DNA from: JALYXS01 sp051003795
GTDB lineage: Bacteria > Acidobacteriota > Terriglobia > Bryobacterales > Bryobacteraceae
Length of the DNA: 18,321 nucleotides
Reading direction: 5' to 3'
NCBI GenBank assembly: GCA_051003795.1
Contig: JBPCKZ010000101.1
Coordinates: 1 to 18,321 of the forward strand
Position numbers and translations under genes: made by a program. The notes below the pieces were generated by a model, which had not been told where the DNA came from, ran no database searches, and worked only from the letters and a program-made list of their open reading frames with translations. Of this stretch, positions 7,520 to 14,887 are shown in pieces. Position 1 is the first letter of the stretch; each line of letters starts with the position of its first letter.

Positions 7520-8040
7520 AATGGTTGTTTGGACGTCGTATATCGCGCTGGACCGGCATTGGCGTTCAGATTGTGATGTTTCCTGCCGTACATATCGGTG
7601 TTCCCTGGGCCTTATCGCTCCTCGATTCGCGGCATGGCTGGTTCGGCGGACGGCCCAGCCTTTTAAATGTCGTGGGCCTGATTCCGATAGCAGCTGGGTT
7701 CTACATATTCTTCTTGTGTACCCGCGAACACTACCGCGCGGCTCCAGCCGGCTAGCTGGTGGAAAAAACGCCACATTACCCCACTCCGTCTTACCTGCTT
7801 ACAGAGGGCCCTTACCGATATAGCCGCAACCCGATCTATCTGGCTGAGCTGACTATCTGGCTGGGCTGGATCTTATTCTATGGAAGCTTTGCCGTAGCGG
7901 GTATCTTTGCGGTTGGATCCCTGTTGGTCGGGCCTATCGTGGTGCCGCGCGAAGAGCGCGGTCTGGAAGCCAGGTTGGGCGCCGAGTATCGCGAATACCG
8001 ACGCACCGTGCCCCGATGGTTGGGAAAGATAAGACGGTAG
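7516..8040 (+). pseudogene. Isoprenylcysteine carboxyl methyltransferase-like membrane protein interrupted by in-frame TAG
   Basis: The frame starting at ATG 7516 encodes 79 residues (MKWLFGRRISRWTGIG..., two hydrophobic segments, ending CTREHYRAAPAG), then meets TAG at 7753-7755. It continues in exactly the same frame with LVEKTPHYPTPSYLLTEGPY and RYSRNPIYLAELTIW to the stop at 8040. The second part has the hallmarks of the ICMT/PEMT family: GPYRYSRNPIY, and an EERGLEARLGAEYREYRRTVPRWLG-type tail that binds S-adenosylmethionine. Together the 174 positions give the normal length for bacterial members. Homologues tend to have Gly-Trp at the junction, so one TGG-to-TAG change is the simplest explanation. 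It may be a recent pseudogene, a readthrough gene or a sequencing error. A GTG at 7759 could restart the C-terminal half alone, but this would lack the first membrane segments. Confidence 0.85.
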
Positions 8041-8184
8041 GATCAATCAACACAGCCGGGCACTTTGCGGATGCCGGCAATGGAGAAGCGGGACAAAGAG
8101 ACTGCAAGCCCGGCCAAAATGGTGGCACTCAGCGCAGGTGAGATGAAAGGTCGTTTTGTGCCGAAGTGGCGTAGGCTGGAGAAC

Positions 8185-8586
8185 ATGCTCAAGGACTTTC
8201 CCAAGGCCGTTCCGGAGATTCCGGTTAGCAACGTCGACAAGGCCGCCGAGTATTACGTGAATGTGCTCGGGTTCCATTTCGACTGGGGTAATAACCAGGG
8301 CGGGGTCGGGGGCATCTCGCAGGGGGAATGCCGTATGTTTCTGACGAATCCATCGTTTCGCCAACACTACGGTAGCGGCGGGACGGTCATGGTCTGGCTG
8401 AATTTAGATAGTAAGCACGAAGTCGACGAACTGTACCATCGTTGGCGGGAGGCTGGGGCAAAGATCCTTGCCGAGCCGGAGGATAAACCGTGGCGCCTGC
8501 GCGAGTTCAGGGTCGCCGATCTGGACGGCAATCAGCTGCGCGTGTTCTACGACTTTTCTTGGGAATTGCGGCAGGAGCAAGCGTAG
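8185..8586 (+). CDS. VOC-fold protein (glyoxalase/bleomycin-resistance family)
   Basis: A 133-residue single-domain protein of the vicinal oxygen chelate superfamily. The sequence AVPEIPVSNVDKAAEYYVNV with LGF is the typical first beta-alpha unit, and FRVADLDGNQLRVFYDF is the typical last strand of a bleomycin-resistance/glyoxalase-like protein. The start at ATG 8185 follows GGAG by 3 nt and begins the domain directly. A longer frame from TTG 8065 (ATG 8071 is also possible) adds about 40 charged residues with no domain match, so it is less likely. The substrate is unknown: members bind drugs, isomerise or open rings. The gene lies 144 nt after the broken methyltransferase-like gene on the same strand. 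Confidence 0.82.
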   Translation: MLKDFPKAVPEIPVSNVDKAAEYYVNVLGFHFDWGNNQGGVGGISQGECRMFLTNPSFRQHYGSGGTVMVWLNLDSKHEVDELYHRWREAGAKILAEPEDKPWRLREFRVADLDGNQLRVFYDFSWELRQEQA

Positions 8587-8673
8587 GCCAAACTCGTGTC
8601 CCCATTTCAGGGAATTGGCTCCAGGAGATTACTCCTGCCTTGTCGCGTAGCGTTTAGGAATTCCCCGGCGAGA

Positions 8674-8694
8674 CTGCCTGTCCTAGGGAGGCAG
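8674..8694 (+). terminator. Hairpin downstream of the VOC gene
   Basis: CTGCCT (8674-8679) and AGGCAG (8689-8694) pair around a 9-nt loop. A second hairpin, CAGGAG/CTCCTG with loop ATTA, lies at 8622-8637. Neither is followed by a T run, so they are weak candidates for ending transcription of the plus-strand genes. Confidence 0.25.
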
Positions 8695-8737
8695 GCGCCG
8701 CCAAATGGACGGTTATCCCATGACGGGCCTAACCCGT

Positions 8738-8765
8738 ACTTCACAATCCGAACTTCACAATCCGA
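8738..8765. repeat. 14-bp tandem duplication at an antitoxin gene end
   Basis: The unit ACTTCACAATCCGA occurs twice back to back at 8738-8751 and 8752-8765. On the minus strand the second copy contains the last codons and stop of the broken antitoxin gene. The duplication repeats a GTGAAGT segment that would be a natural overlapping start for a downstream toxin gene. Confidence 0.9.
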
Positions 8766-8930
8766 GTTCGCGCTTCACTTCATCCAGCGTGACGTACTCA
8801 CCGCGAGCGATATCCGCCTCACCGTCGCGAATTGCCGCAACATCGGCTTCGGTCAACGGTTCATCGGCGCCCCCTCCGCGAGAAAACGCAGAAAGCGGCT
8901 GGCAAGAGGCCGGTCCGACTCCGGGATCAT
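8755..8930 (-). pseudogene. Frameshifted antitoxin gene without a toxin partner
   Basis: Two minus-strand frames join into one convincing small protein. From ATG 8930 the first frame reads MIPESDRPLASRFLRFLAEG. A second frame continues ADEPLTEADVAAIRDGEADI and then ARGEYVTLDEVKRELGL to the stop at 8755. The frames differ by one base at a run of five C on the plus strand (8870-8874); adding one base gives a 58-residue product. The tail (YVTLDEVKRELGL) is typical of type II antitoxins paired with RelE/ParE toxins and resembles the intact antitoxin at 11367-11594 (VYTHEQVRAELGL). An in-frame GTG at 8966 is another possible start. No toxin is found downstream: after the stop there is GTGAAGTACGGGTTA, like a toxin start, and then unrelated sequence. 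Confidence 0.65.
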
Positions 8931-9006
8931 GTCGATCGGCCGATGCAAATCTTCGTCGCAAGACACAGCCCGATTGTAGTCCCAAATTCACGCCCCAAGC
9001 CTACGC

Positions 9007-11112
9007 TCATCCCACTTGCACTAGCCCGTAGCGCCGCTGCCAATGATCGCGAATATATGCGACGGCCCTTGCTAACTCTTCCTTCGACGGCGGATTCGCA
9101 ACGAACGCTTCCGCCTCGCGACGGGCTACTTCCAGAATCTCCTGGTCGCGCAAAATGTTCGCAATTCGCAGCGAAGGCAATCCCGATTGCTTCGTTCCGA
9201 AGAATTCGCCCGGCCCCCGCAACTTCAGATCCATCTCGGCAATGTGGAAACCATCGTTCGAATCGACCAGGGTGCGAATCCGTTGGCGCGACGCGTCGTT
9301 CATCTTGTCCGTTACAAGAATGCAGTAACTCTGCTCCGCGCCGCGCCCCACGCGCCCGCGAAGCTGGTGCAGCTGCGCCAATCCGAAACGCTCGGCCTGC
9401 TCGATCACCATCACGGTCGCGTTCGGCACGTCGACGCCCACCTCGATCACCGTGGTCGCCACCAGAATTTTCGTGCGGTTCCGCTTGAAATCGTCCATGG
9501 CCGCTTCTTTTTCGCCAGGAGGCAACCGGCCATGCAGCAAGCCCACGGGAATGTCCGGGAAAACGTCGCGCGATAGATGCTCATGCATTTGCTGCGCCGC
9601 TTTCATGGCCTGGGTTTCCCCTTCTTCGATGACCGGGTAAACGACAAACGCCTGCCGCCCCGCTTCGATTTGCCGCTTCAAGGAACTGTAGATTTTCTCG
9701 ATTTGATCGGCATTTACGTGCTTCGTTAGAATGGGCCAGCGGCCCGGCGGGAGTTCGTCGATGATCGATATATCGAGATCGCCATACAGCGTCAGCGCGA
9801 GCGTTCTCGGGATGGGCGTCGCGGTCATCACCAACACGTCCGGGTGAATTCCTTTTTGCAATAGCTCGAATCGCTGCATGACGCCGAATCGATGCTGTTC
9901 GTCGATCACGACGAAGCCCAAGCGCTGAAATTCGACGTCTTTTTCGATCAAGGCGTGCGTGCCGACCGCAATATGCACCAGACCGGCGGCGAGCAGTTTT
10001 TTGATCTGAACTTTTTCTCTCGCCGTCAGAGATCCGGTAAGCAGCGCCGTCACGTAACCCAGCTTTTCGAAGATGGGCTTGAGCGAAAGATAGTGTTGCG
10101 CGGCCAGGATCTCGGTGGGAGCGAGCACCGCCGCCTGAAACCCGTTCTCGAGGGCGATCACCGCCGCTTCCGCGGCCACGATGGTCTTGCCGCTTCCGAC
10201 ATCGCCTTGCAGCATGCGATTCATCGGCGTGGGAGCGGCCATGTCCTTCGCGATTTCGGCGAGCGCGCGCTTCTGCGCTCCCGTGGGCTTGAACGGCAGC
10301 ATGGCCTTGATCTTTTCCCGCACGCGATCGTTTAACTCGAACGCGATTCCCGGCAGCAGGCGGGCTTTGCTCCGCTTCAACGCCAAACCGCATTCGAGCC
10401 AAAAAAATTCCTCGAGGATCAGCCGGAACTGGCCAGGCGAACGGAACGCGTTCAGCATGCGCAGGTCGGATTCGGGCGGTGGGAAATGCACTTCGCGGAT
10501 TGCCGTCAAACGATCCGGAAGCCGCAGCCTTCGCCGCAGATCCTCGGGCAGCGGATCGTCCAGTTCGTTAATGGATTCAAGAATCCGATGGGTCAACGCG
10601 CGGATCGCGCGCGTATTGATCTTGCCGATCGCTTCATAAACCGGAACGACGCGGCCGACGTGCAGCGCCGATTCACCCTCGTCGTCTTCTCCCGTTAGCA
10701 TTTCGATCTCGGGATGCAGCATGGCAAGCTGTCCGCGATAGGCGTCAAACTCGACTTTCCCGAATAACGCAATCTTCCGGCCGGGAACGATCGAGTTGGC
10801 GAGATATCCGCCGTGGAACCACTTGGCGGTGAGGACCGCGCGCGAGGCATCGCTGAATTCGGCTTCGAATAAGCCGAGGTTGCGTTTCTTGAATCCCGAC
10901 AGCTTGGCGGACCGGACCTCGGCCACGACGGTCGCCATTTCGCCGGGCGCGAGCTGCGCGATCGGCTTCAGGTTGCTGCGATCTTCGTAGCGAAAGGGGA
11001 CGTAGGCGAGCAGGTCTTCGACGGTGCGGAGGCTCTTGGCTTCAAACAAGGCCGCGCGCGCGGGGCCGATGCCTTTTACATAGGCGAGAGAGGTGTCGAG
11101 GTCGAGAGGCAA
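9007..11112 (-). CDS. recG: ATP-dependent DNA helicase RecG
   Basis: RecG remodels stalled replication forks and branch-migrates Holliday junctions. The 701 residues match the family length. An N-terminal wedge/OB region begins YVKGIGPARAALFEAKSLRT and FRYEDRSNL (about 11-45). Helicase motifs follow: GDVGSGKT (303-310, Walker A), IDEQH (403-407, Walker B), MTATPIPRTLA (429-439), VATTVIEVGVDVPNA, and QLRGRVGRG near 590 (motif VI). The C-terminal segment GPGEFFGTKQSGLP is the RecG-specific region. The only possible start is TTG at 11112: the next in-frame codon with potential upstream is blocked by the TAG that ends the toxin gene, 9 nt before it, and no ATG or GTG occurs in the first residues. 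No clear ribosome binding site precedes it, so translation may depend on ribosomes ending the toxin gene. Confidence 0.97.
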   Translation of the reverse strand: MPLDLDTSLAYVKGIGPARAALFEAKSLRTVEDLLAYVPFRYEDRSNLKPIAQLAPGEMATVVAEVRSAKLSGFKKRNLGLFEAEFSDASRAVLTAKWFHGGYLANSIVPGRKIALFGKVEFDAYRGQLAMLHPEIEMLTGEDDEGESALHVGRVVPVYEAIGKINTRAIRALTHRILESINELDDPLPEDLRRRLRLPDRLTAIREVHFPPPESDLRMLNAFRSPGQFRLILEEFFWLECGLALKRSKARLLPGIAFELNDRVREKIKAMLPFKPTGAQKRALAEIAKDMAAPTPMNRMLQGDVGSGKTIVAAEAAVIALENGFQAAVLAPTEILAAQHYLSLKPIFEKLGYVTALLTGSLTAREKVQIKKLLAAGLVHIAVGTHALIEKDVEFQRLGFVVIDEQHRFGVMQRFELLQKGIHPDVLVMTATPIPRTLALTLYGDLDISIIDELPPGRWPILTKHVNADQIEKIYSSLKRQIEAGRQAFVVYPVIEEGETQAMKAAQQMHEHLSRDVFPDIPVGLLHGRLPPGEKEAAMDDFKRNRTKILVATTVIEVGVDVPNATVMVIEQAERFGLAQLHQLRGRVGRGAEQSYCILVTDKMNDASRQRIRTLVDSNDGFHIAEMDLKLRGPGEFFGTKQSGLPSLRIANILRDQEILEVARREAEAFVANPPSKEELARAVAYIRDHWQRRYGLVQVG

Positions 11113-11121
11113 ATCTTCGGT

Positions 11122-11370
11122 CTAGCGGTAAGCTTGGCTGCGGTGCAAGATCCGGGTGATGCGAATAGCGTTCGAACCTTCGGCTTCAAAGAAGACACGC
11201 CAGTCCCCCGATCTTAACCGAAGTTCTTTGAGTGGCGGCCGCAAATGCTTTACCTCGCCAATTCCGAAGCGGGCAAATTGGTCGATCGTGCCCAAAATCT
11301 GCATAGCCGTGACACGGTCAATTGCGCGAACATCCAGTCGTGCACGATTGGACCAGTGAATTTTCGTCAC
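11122..11370 (-). CDS. RelE/ParE family toxin
   Basis: An 82-residue basic protein, IHWSNRARLDVRAIDRVTAM near the start and the family's C-terminal core LRSGDWRVFFEAEGSNAIRI followed by TRILHRSQAYR. This is the ParE/RelE toxin fold (gyrase inhibitor or ribosome-dependent mRNase; sequence alone does not decide which). The start is GTG at 11370, overlapping the antitoxin stop as GTGA, the usual coupling in such pairs. Its stop lies 9 nt before the TTG start of recG, so toxin and helicase appear to share a transcript. Confidence 0.88.
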   Translation of the reverse strand: MTKIHWSNRARLDVRAIDRVTAMQILGTIDQFARFGIGEVKHLRPPLKELRLRSGDWRVFFEAEGSNAIRITRILHRSQAYR

Positions 11371-11594
11371 AATCCCAGTTCGGCGCGGACCTGCTCGTGT
11401 GTATATACCGTCTCACTATTTAACGATTCACGGCCTTCGGCGAGCAATCGTTCACCTTCCGGGGAGAGTTCCTCGTCGTCATAGATCTGGGCGAGTACAA
11501 ACTGGACAAAACGCCGAATCGCAATCAGCTCCTCGCCCGGCACCCGGTCAATCAACTCGTAAATTTCTTCCTTGGTCCCGGCAATAGATTGCAT
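11367..11594 (-). CDS. Antitoxin of the RelE/ParE toxin pair
   Basis: A 75-residue acidic protein (MQSIAGTKEEIYELIDRVPG and later EGRESLNSETVYTHEQVRAELGL). The C-terminal segment is typical of antitoxins that wrap RelE/ParE toxins. The ATG at 11594 is chosen because GGAGG stands exactly 5 nt upstream; a TTG at 11609 would add five residues. The gene overlaps the toxin start by 4 nt. Such antitoxins usually repress their own promoter. That promoter must lie in the short space before the divergent gene at 11657, but no operator repeat was identified. Confidence 0.85.
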   Translation of the reverse strand: MQSIAGTKEEIYELIDRVPGEELIAIRRFVQFVLAQIYDDEELSPEGERLLAEGRESLNSETVYTHEQVRAELGL

Positions 11595-11656
11595 AAAGGC
11601 CTCCAGCAATTCAATCTTCGCAGATTGTATCCGTGCCCATCTAGTACAATGCGCGA

Positions 11657-12592
11657 ATGCGAATTTGTTTCCTCGCTCTGCTCTGCCTACCAGCGGGGAG
11701 CGCGGCCGACCTCCGGCTCGGCATCGTCGGAACCGACACTTCCCACGTCATCGCCTTCGTCAAAGTCCTGAACGATCCAACCTCGCCCGACTACATCCCC
11801 GGCGCGCGCATTGTCGCGGCTTACAAGGGCGGCAGCAAGGATATCAAAGAGAGCTCGTCGCGCGTCGACAAGTTCGCCGACGAGTTACACGCGAAATGGA
11901 AGGTCGAGCTTTTTTCCGACATCGCGGCGATGTGCAAGAAGGTGGATGGCGTGCTGCTTGAAAGCGTCGACGGGCGCGCGCATCTCGCGCAGGCGAAGCC
12001 AGTTATCGCGGCGCGCAAGCCGATGTTCATCGATAAGCCGCTCGCATCCACGCTCGAAGACGCTCGCGAGATCGCGCGTCTCGCGAAAGAAGCGAGCGTG
12101 CCCTGGTTCAGCGCATCGAGCTTTCGCTTTGGCGAAATTGCCAACTCGATGACGTTTCCCGATACCCGCGGCGTGGCCACTTGGGGACCCGGTCCGCTCG
12201 AGGAGCATCACGCGCTCGACCTTTCCTGGTATGCGATTCATCCCATCGAATTGCTGTACGCATTGATGGGCCGGGGCTGCGAGGAGGTCACGCGCGCCTC
12301 CACGCCGGATGAAGACCTGATCGTGGGCCGCTGGAAAGACGGCAGGATCGGCAGCGTGCGCGCGCTCCGGCCGTACGGGCCGCACGGCGCGGTCGTGTTC
12401 CGGCAGAAGGAGGTGGTGCAGAGCGACCCGAAAGCGAAGGAAGGCTACCGGCCGCTGCTGGTCGAGATCGTTAAGTTTTTCGAAACGGGCCAGCCGCCTG
12501 TGCCGAACGATGAAACGCTTGAAATCTTTTCGTTCATGGATGCCGCGCAGCGCAGCAAGGCGGGGGGCGGGGCGGTCATGAAGTTGCGCTAG
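11657..12592 (+). CDS. Exported Gfo/Idh/MocA-like oxidoreductase-family protein
   Basis: A 311-residue protein with a Sec-like signal peptide (MRICFLALLCLPAGSAA) joined directly to a Rossmann-type domain. The first strand is LRLGIVGTDTSH, where the usual GxGxxG is reduced to GxxG. The family's EKP motif appears as IDKP (125-128). The C-terminal domain contains HHALDLSWYAIHPIELLYALMG. Family members oxidise sugars or inositols with NAD(P). At 311 residues this one is short and has an altered nucleotide loop, so cofactor binding is uncertain. Exported members with Tat or Sec signals are frequent in Planctomycetota and Acidobacteriota. There is no Shine-Dalgarno sequence before ATG 11657, but TACAAT (11645-11650) stands 6 nt upstream, which would fit a -10 element of a leaderless transcript. 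Confidence 0.82.
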   Translation: MRICFLALLCLPAGSAADLRLGIVGTDTSHVIAFVKVLNDPTSPDYIPGARIVAAYKGGSKDIKESSSRVDKFADELHAKWKVELFSDIAAMCKKVDGVLLESVDGRAHLAQAKPVIAARKPMFIDKPLASTLEDAREIARLAKEASVPWFSASSFRFGEIANSMTFPDTRGVATWGPGPLEEHHALDLSWYAIHPIELLYALMGRGCEEVTRASTPDEDLIVGRWKDGRIGSVRALRPYGPHGAVVFRQKEVVQSDPKAKEGYRPLLVEIVKFFETGQPPVPNDETLEIFSFMDAAQRSKAGGGAVMKLR

Positions 12593-12601
12593 GCAGCGCG
12601 C

Positions 12602-12619
12602 AACGGCGGGCAGCCCGTT
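12602..12619. terminator. Hairpin between convergent genes
   Basis: The 25 nt between the convergent oxidoreductase and outer-membrane genes contain CGGG-CAG-CCCG (12607-12617), extended by imperfect AAC/GTT pairing with a two-base bulge. It has no T run on either strand. Position makes a shared terminator plausible. Confidence 0.3.
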
Positions 12620-14870
12620 ACGGCTTCTCGACGCTGCGATGGATAGGCTTTTGCGGTTTATTAACCGTCAGAATGAAAATCGGCTCAGCAGCCTGAATGC
12701 CGCCTCTCAATGAGACTTGAGCAGTTGTTCGATCCACGGTTGCGAATTCCGGCAAACTCTTGGGCTCAATCGTCAGGTCGTACTCCCCTTCGCGCAAATT
12801 ATAGAATGCAAAGCGGCCTTCCGCGCTGGGCGTGGTGTAGCGCGCCGTGGGCAGGAGCCTGAGGATCACGCCGTTCAGCGCCACGCCATCGGGCCCGGAA
12901 ATTTTGCCGGAAAAAGATACGAGAGGCGTGACGCTGAGTTCGGCATTCGAAACGCGCCGGGCTTTTACATCGATGGGCGTTTCCGGATTCGCGCCGGGAT
13001 CGTATTCGGCCGGCAATTGATTGATCGCGATGGCCACCGTGTGCTGGCCTTCGGGTACGCGCGAGAACCGGAAGAGGCCGGATTCATTGGTCGCGACTAC
13101 CCGGCCGTCGTCCAAAATCACGGGGATTCCTTTCACGGCAACGGCTCCTGCGAGCCGCTTTTCAACAACCGTTCCTTCCACGGTTCCGATAATTGGTATC
13201 TGCTCGGCCGTATACCGGTCCAGGTCGCTCGCGGGCAGGCCGCGCCCCCAACGAAAGCTCTTGCCGAGCCTGAAGTATGCCGTCCATTGATTCACGCCCG
13301 CAACCGCATTGGTGACCACCGCGCCTTGGTTCTGGAGCAAAAAAATATTCTCGGCATTCAGCTCCGTCGCGAGCCGGCTCTGCGACGCCTCGGCCTGCAA
13401 ATTCCAGGTCTTGCTTAAACGCATGGCGCCCCCGACGACTGTCGTATTGAACGTGTTCGTCAGAAAAACAGTGCGGTTCGCAAGATCGTCTCCATGTTCG
13501 ATGTAGGCGTAGGCTGAAAAACGTCCAAATCGCACTTGCGCGCTCCCTCGGACAAACAGCGTGGTCTTCGATTGTTCCGCCGCCAGGCGCTGTTCGCGGA
13601 CCGCCGCGCCCAACGAAAATCGCTTGAACTGCGCGACGTCCTCGATTTCCGCGGATCGCTGCCGTTCATTTCGTCCGTCCGACACCGTGGTCAAATCGCG
13701 ATAGGAAAAGTGAAGGCTATGGTTGCGAATTGGACGGCCGAGCGTGGCGACGATCTGCCGGTTGAGAGAGGTGGACGATTCACCGTCCGGTTGTCTAGCC
13801 GAGAAGTCGATCGTCGACAACTGGCCGCTCGCGCTGAAGCGGAACGGCAGCGAAACGGAAGCGCCGGCTGAGGTCGATTTACTGAGAAACGTCGGAAGAT
13901 CCTCCGAATTTGCGATATTGTTCCGGTATTCGCTGGCGGACCCGAACAATTGAATCGCCTCGACCGGCTTATACTGAGCCTCGACGTATGGTCCGGCGCG
14001 GTCGCCCAAGAAATATCCCGCGACCGGAAGATACGACGCGGTTTGATGAATGTAATTCGCCTTGATCGTGAGCTTGCGCGATTTCCAGACGGGGCCAACG
14101 GTAAAGGACAACGGCTTCCGGGCGCCGGGAAACACCGTTGAACCGCTCGTGGCCGCCGCGCTCGCCTCGCCATATAACTCCAGATTGGCGGAAGCCTTGT
14201 AAAGTACGGTACCGGAGAGTGTCGCGGCCGAGCGGAACTCCTGTCCCGGCGCGAACAGATAATTCGAGGAGGAGTTCGGGTTTGACGAAAGATCGATGAA
14301 GCGGGCGCCCACTTCCAGCTTTTCGCCGATTCTGTCCACCACGGATGCCCCCAGCACCTTCTGGGGAACCCTGATGCGAAACGGGACGCGAGGTCCGGCC
14401 ATCAGGGTTTCTATTCCGTAAAAAAGAGTGTACCTGCGCGTTGCGCTGGAGGCTTCGATCTTCACGCCTTCTCCGGCAAGCTCGGGGAGAAAGATATTGG
14501 TGAACGGAAACGGCAATAGCGACGTGTTAACGCGAAAATCGCCGCCGGTCAGCCTCCAGCGGAGCCCATACCAGGTTGCCCCGTTCAAGTCGATGTAATT
14601 GTCGCCGGCCCGGAACCTTCCTTCCCCGCCATAAGTTTCCAGATTGCCGGTCAAGACGCCCAGGCCGGGGAAAAAGGTTTGAAATTTTGCGGCAACTCCG
14701 GTGATATCCGTTAAACGGCTGGAGTCGCCGCCCAGATAAGCTCCCTGCAGCGCCACCTCGGCTTGACCGCCGCCCTCCGCGCGCAAGGGCGCCGCACTTG
14801 CGGCGAGCAGAACGAGAGGCAACCACGACAGGCCCCGCGCGTGTTCATGCCGGTGCCGTGTCATGAGCAT
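12618..14870 (-). CDS. Usher-like outer-membrane barrel protein with two C-terminal Ig-like domains
   Basis: A 750-residue protein. A signal peptide (about 1-31) is followed by a long series of amphipathic beta strands (about 36-545, for example YGLRWRLTGGDFRV, LFYGIETLMAG, KLTIKANYIHQTASY, FSAYAYIEHGDDL) that should form an outer-membrane barrel. Two Ig-like/carboxypeptidase-regulatory-like domains follow: about 561-620 (GTVEGTVV...GIPVILDDGRVVATNESGLF) and about 650-730 (VSFSGKISGPDGVALNGVIL). No TonB box or plug is seen. It is the last gene of an operon with a PapD-like protein (17 nt gap) and three small secreted proteins, so it occupies the place of an usher. Fimbrial ushers also end in two beta domains, but the classical PapC N-terminal domain and signatures are not seen. 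It could instead be a porin or anchor for the small proteins. ATG 14870 is used; ATG 14864 is equally possible. Confidence 0.7.
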   Translation of the reverse strand: MLMTRHRHEHARGLSWLPLVLLAASAAPLRAEGGGQAEVALQGAYLGGDSSRLTDITGVAAKFQTFFPGLGVLTGNLETYGGEGRFRAGDNYIDLNGATWYGLRWRLTGGDFRVNTSLLPFPFTNIFLPELAGEGVKIEASSATRRYTLFYGIETLMAGPRVPFRIRVPQKVLGASVVDRIGEKLEVGARFIDLSSNPNSSSNYLFAPGQEFRSAATLSGTVLYKASANLELYGEASAAATSGSTVFPGARKPLSFTVGPVWKSRKLTIKANYIHQTASYLPVAGYFLGDRAGPYVEAQYKPVEAIQLFGSASEYRNNIANSEDLPTFLSKSTSAGASVSLPFRFSASGQLSTIDFSARQPDGESSTSLNRQIVATLGRPIRNHSLHFSYRDLTTVSDGRNERQRSAEIEDVAQFKRFSLGAAVREQRLAAEQSKTTLFVRGSAQVRFGRFSAYAYIEHGDDLANRTVFLTNTFNTTVVGGAMRLSKTWNLQAEASQSRLATELNAENIFLLQNQGAVVTNAVAGVNQWTAYFRLGKSFRWGRGLPASDLDRYTAEQIPIIGTVEGTVVEKRLAGAVAVKGIPVILDDGRVVATNESGLFRFSRVPEGQHTVAIAINQLPAEYDPGANPETPIDVKARRVSNAELSVTPLVSFSGKISGPDGVALNGVILRLLPTARYTTPSAEGRFAFYNLREGEYDLTIEPKSLPEFATVDRTTAQVSLRGGIQAAEPIFILTVNKPQKPIHRSVEKP

Positions 14871-14887
14871 AACCGCAGGCTTGGGGC

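Noticed and set aside
12618..14870. TonB-dependent receptor as an alternative reading of the barrel protein
   Set aside because: There is no TonB box or plug domain, and the Ig-like domains are C-terminal, unlike the N-terminal regulatory-like domain of the receptor at 3512-5704.
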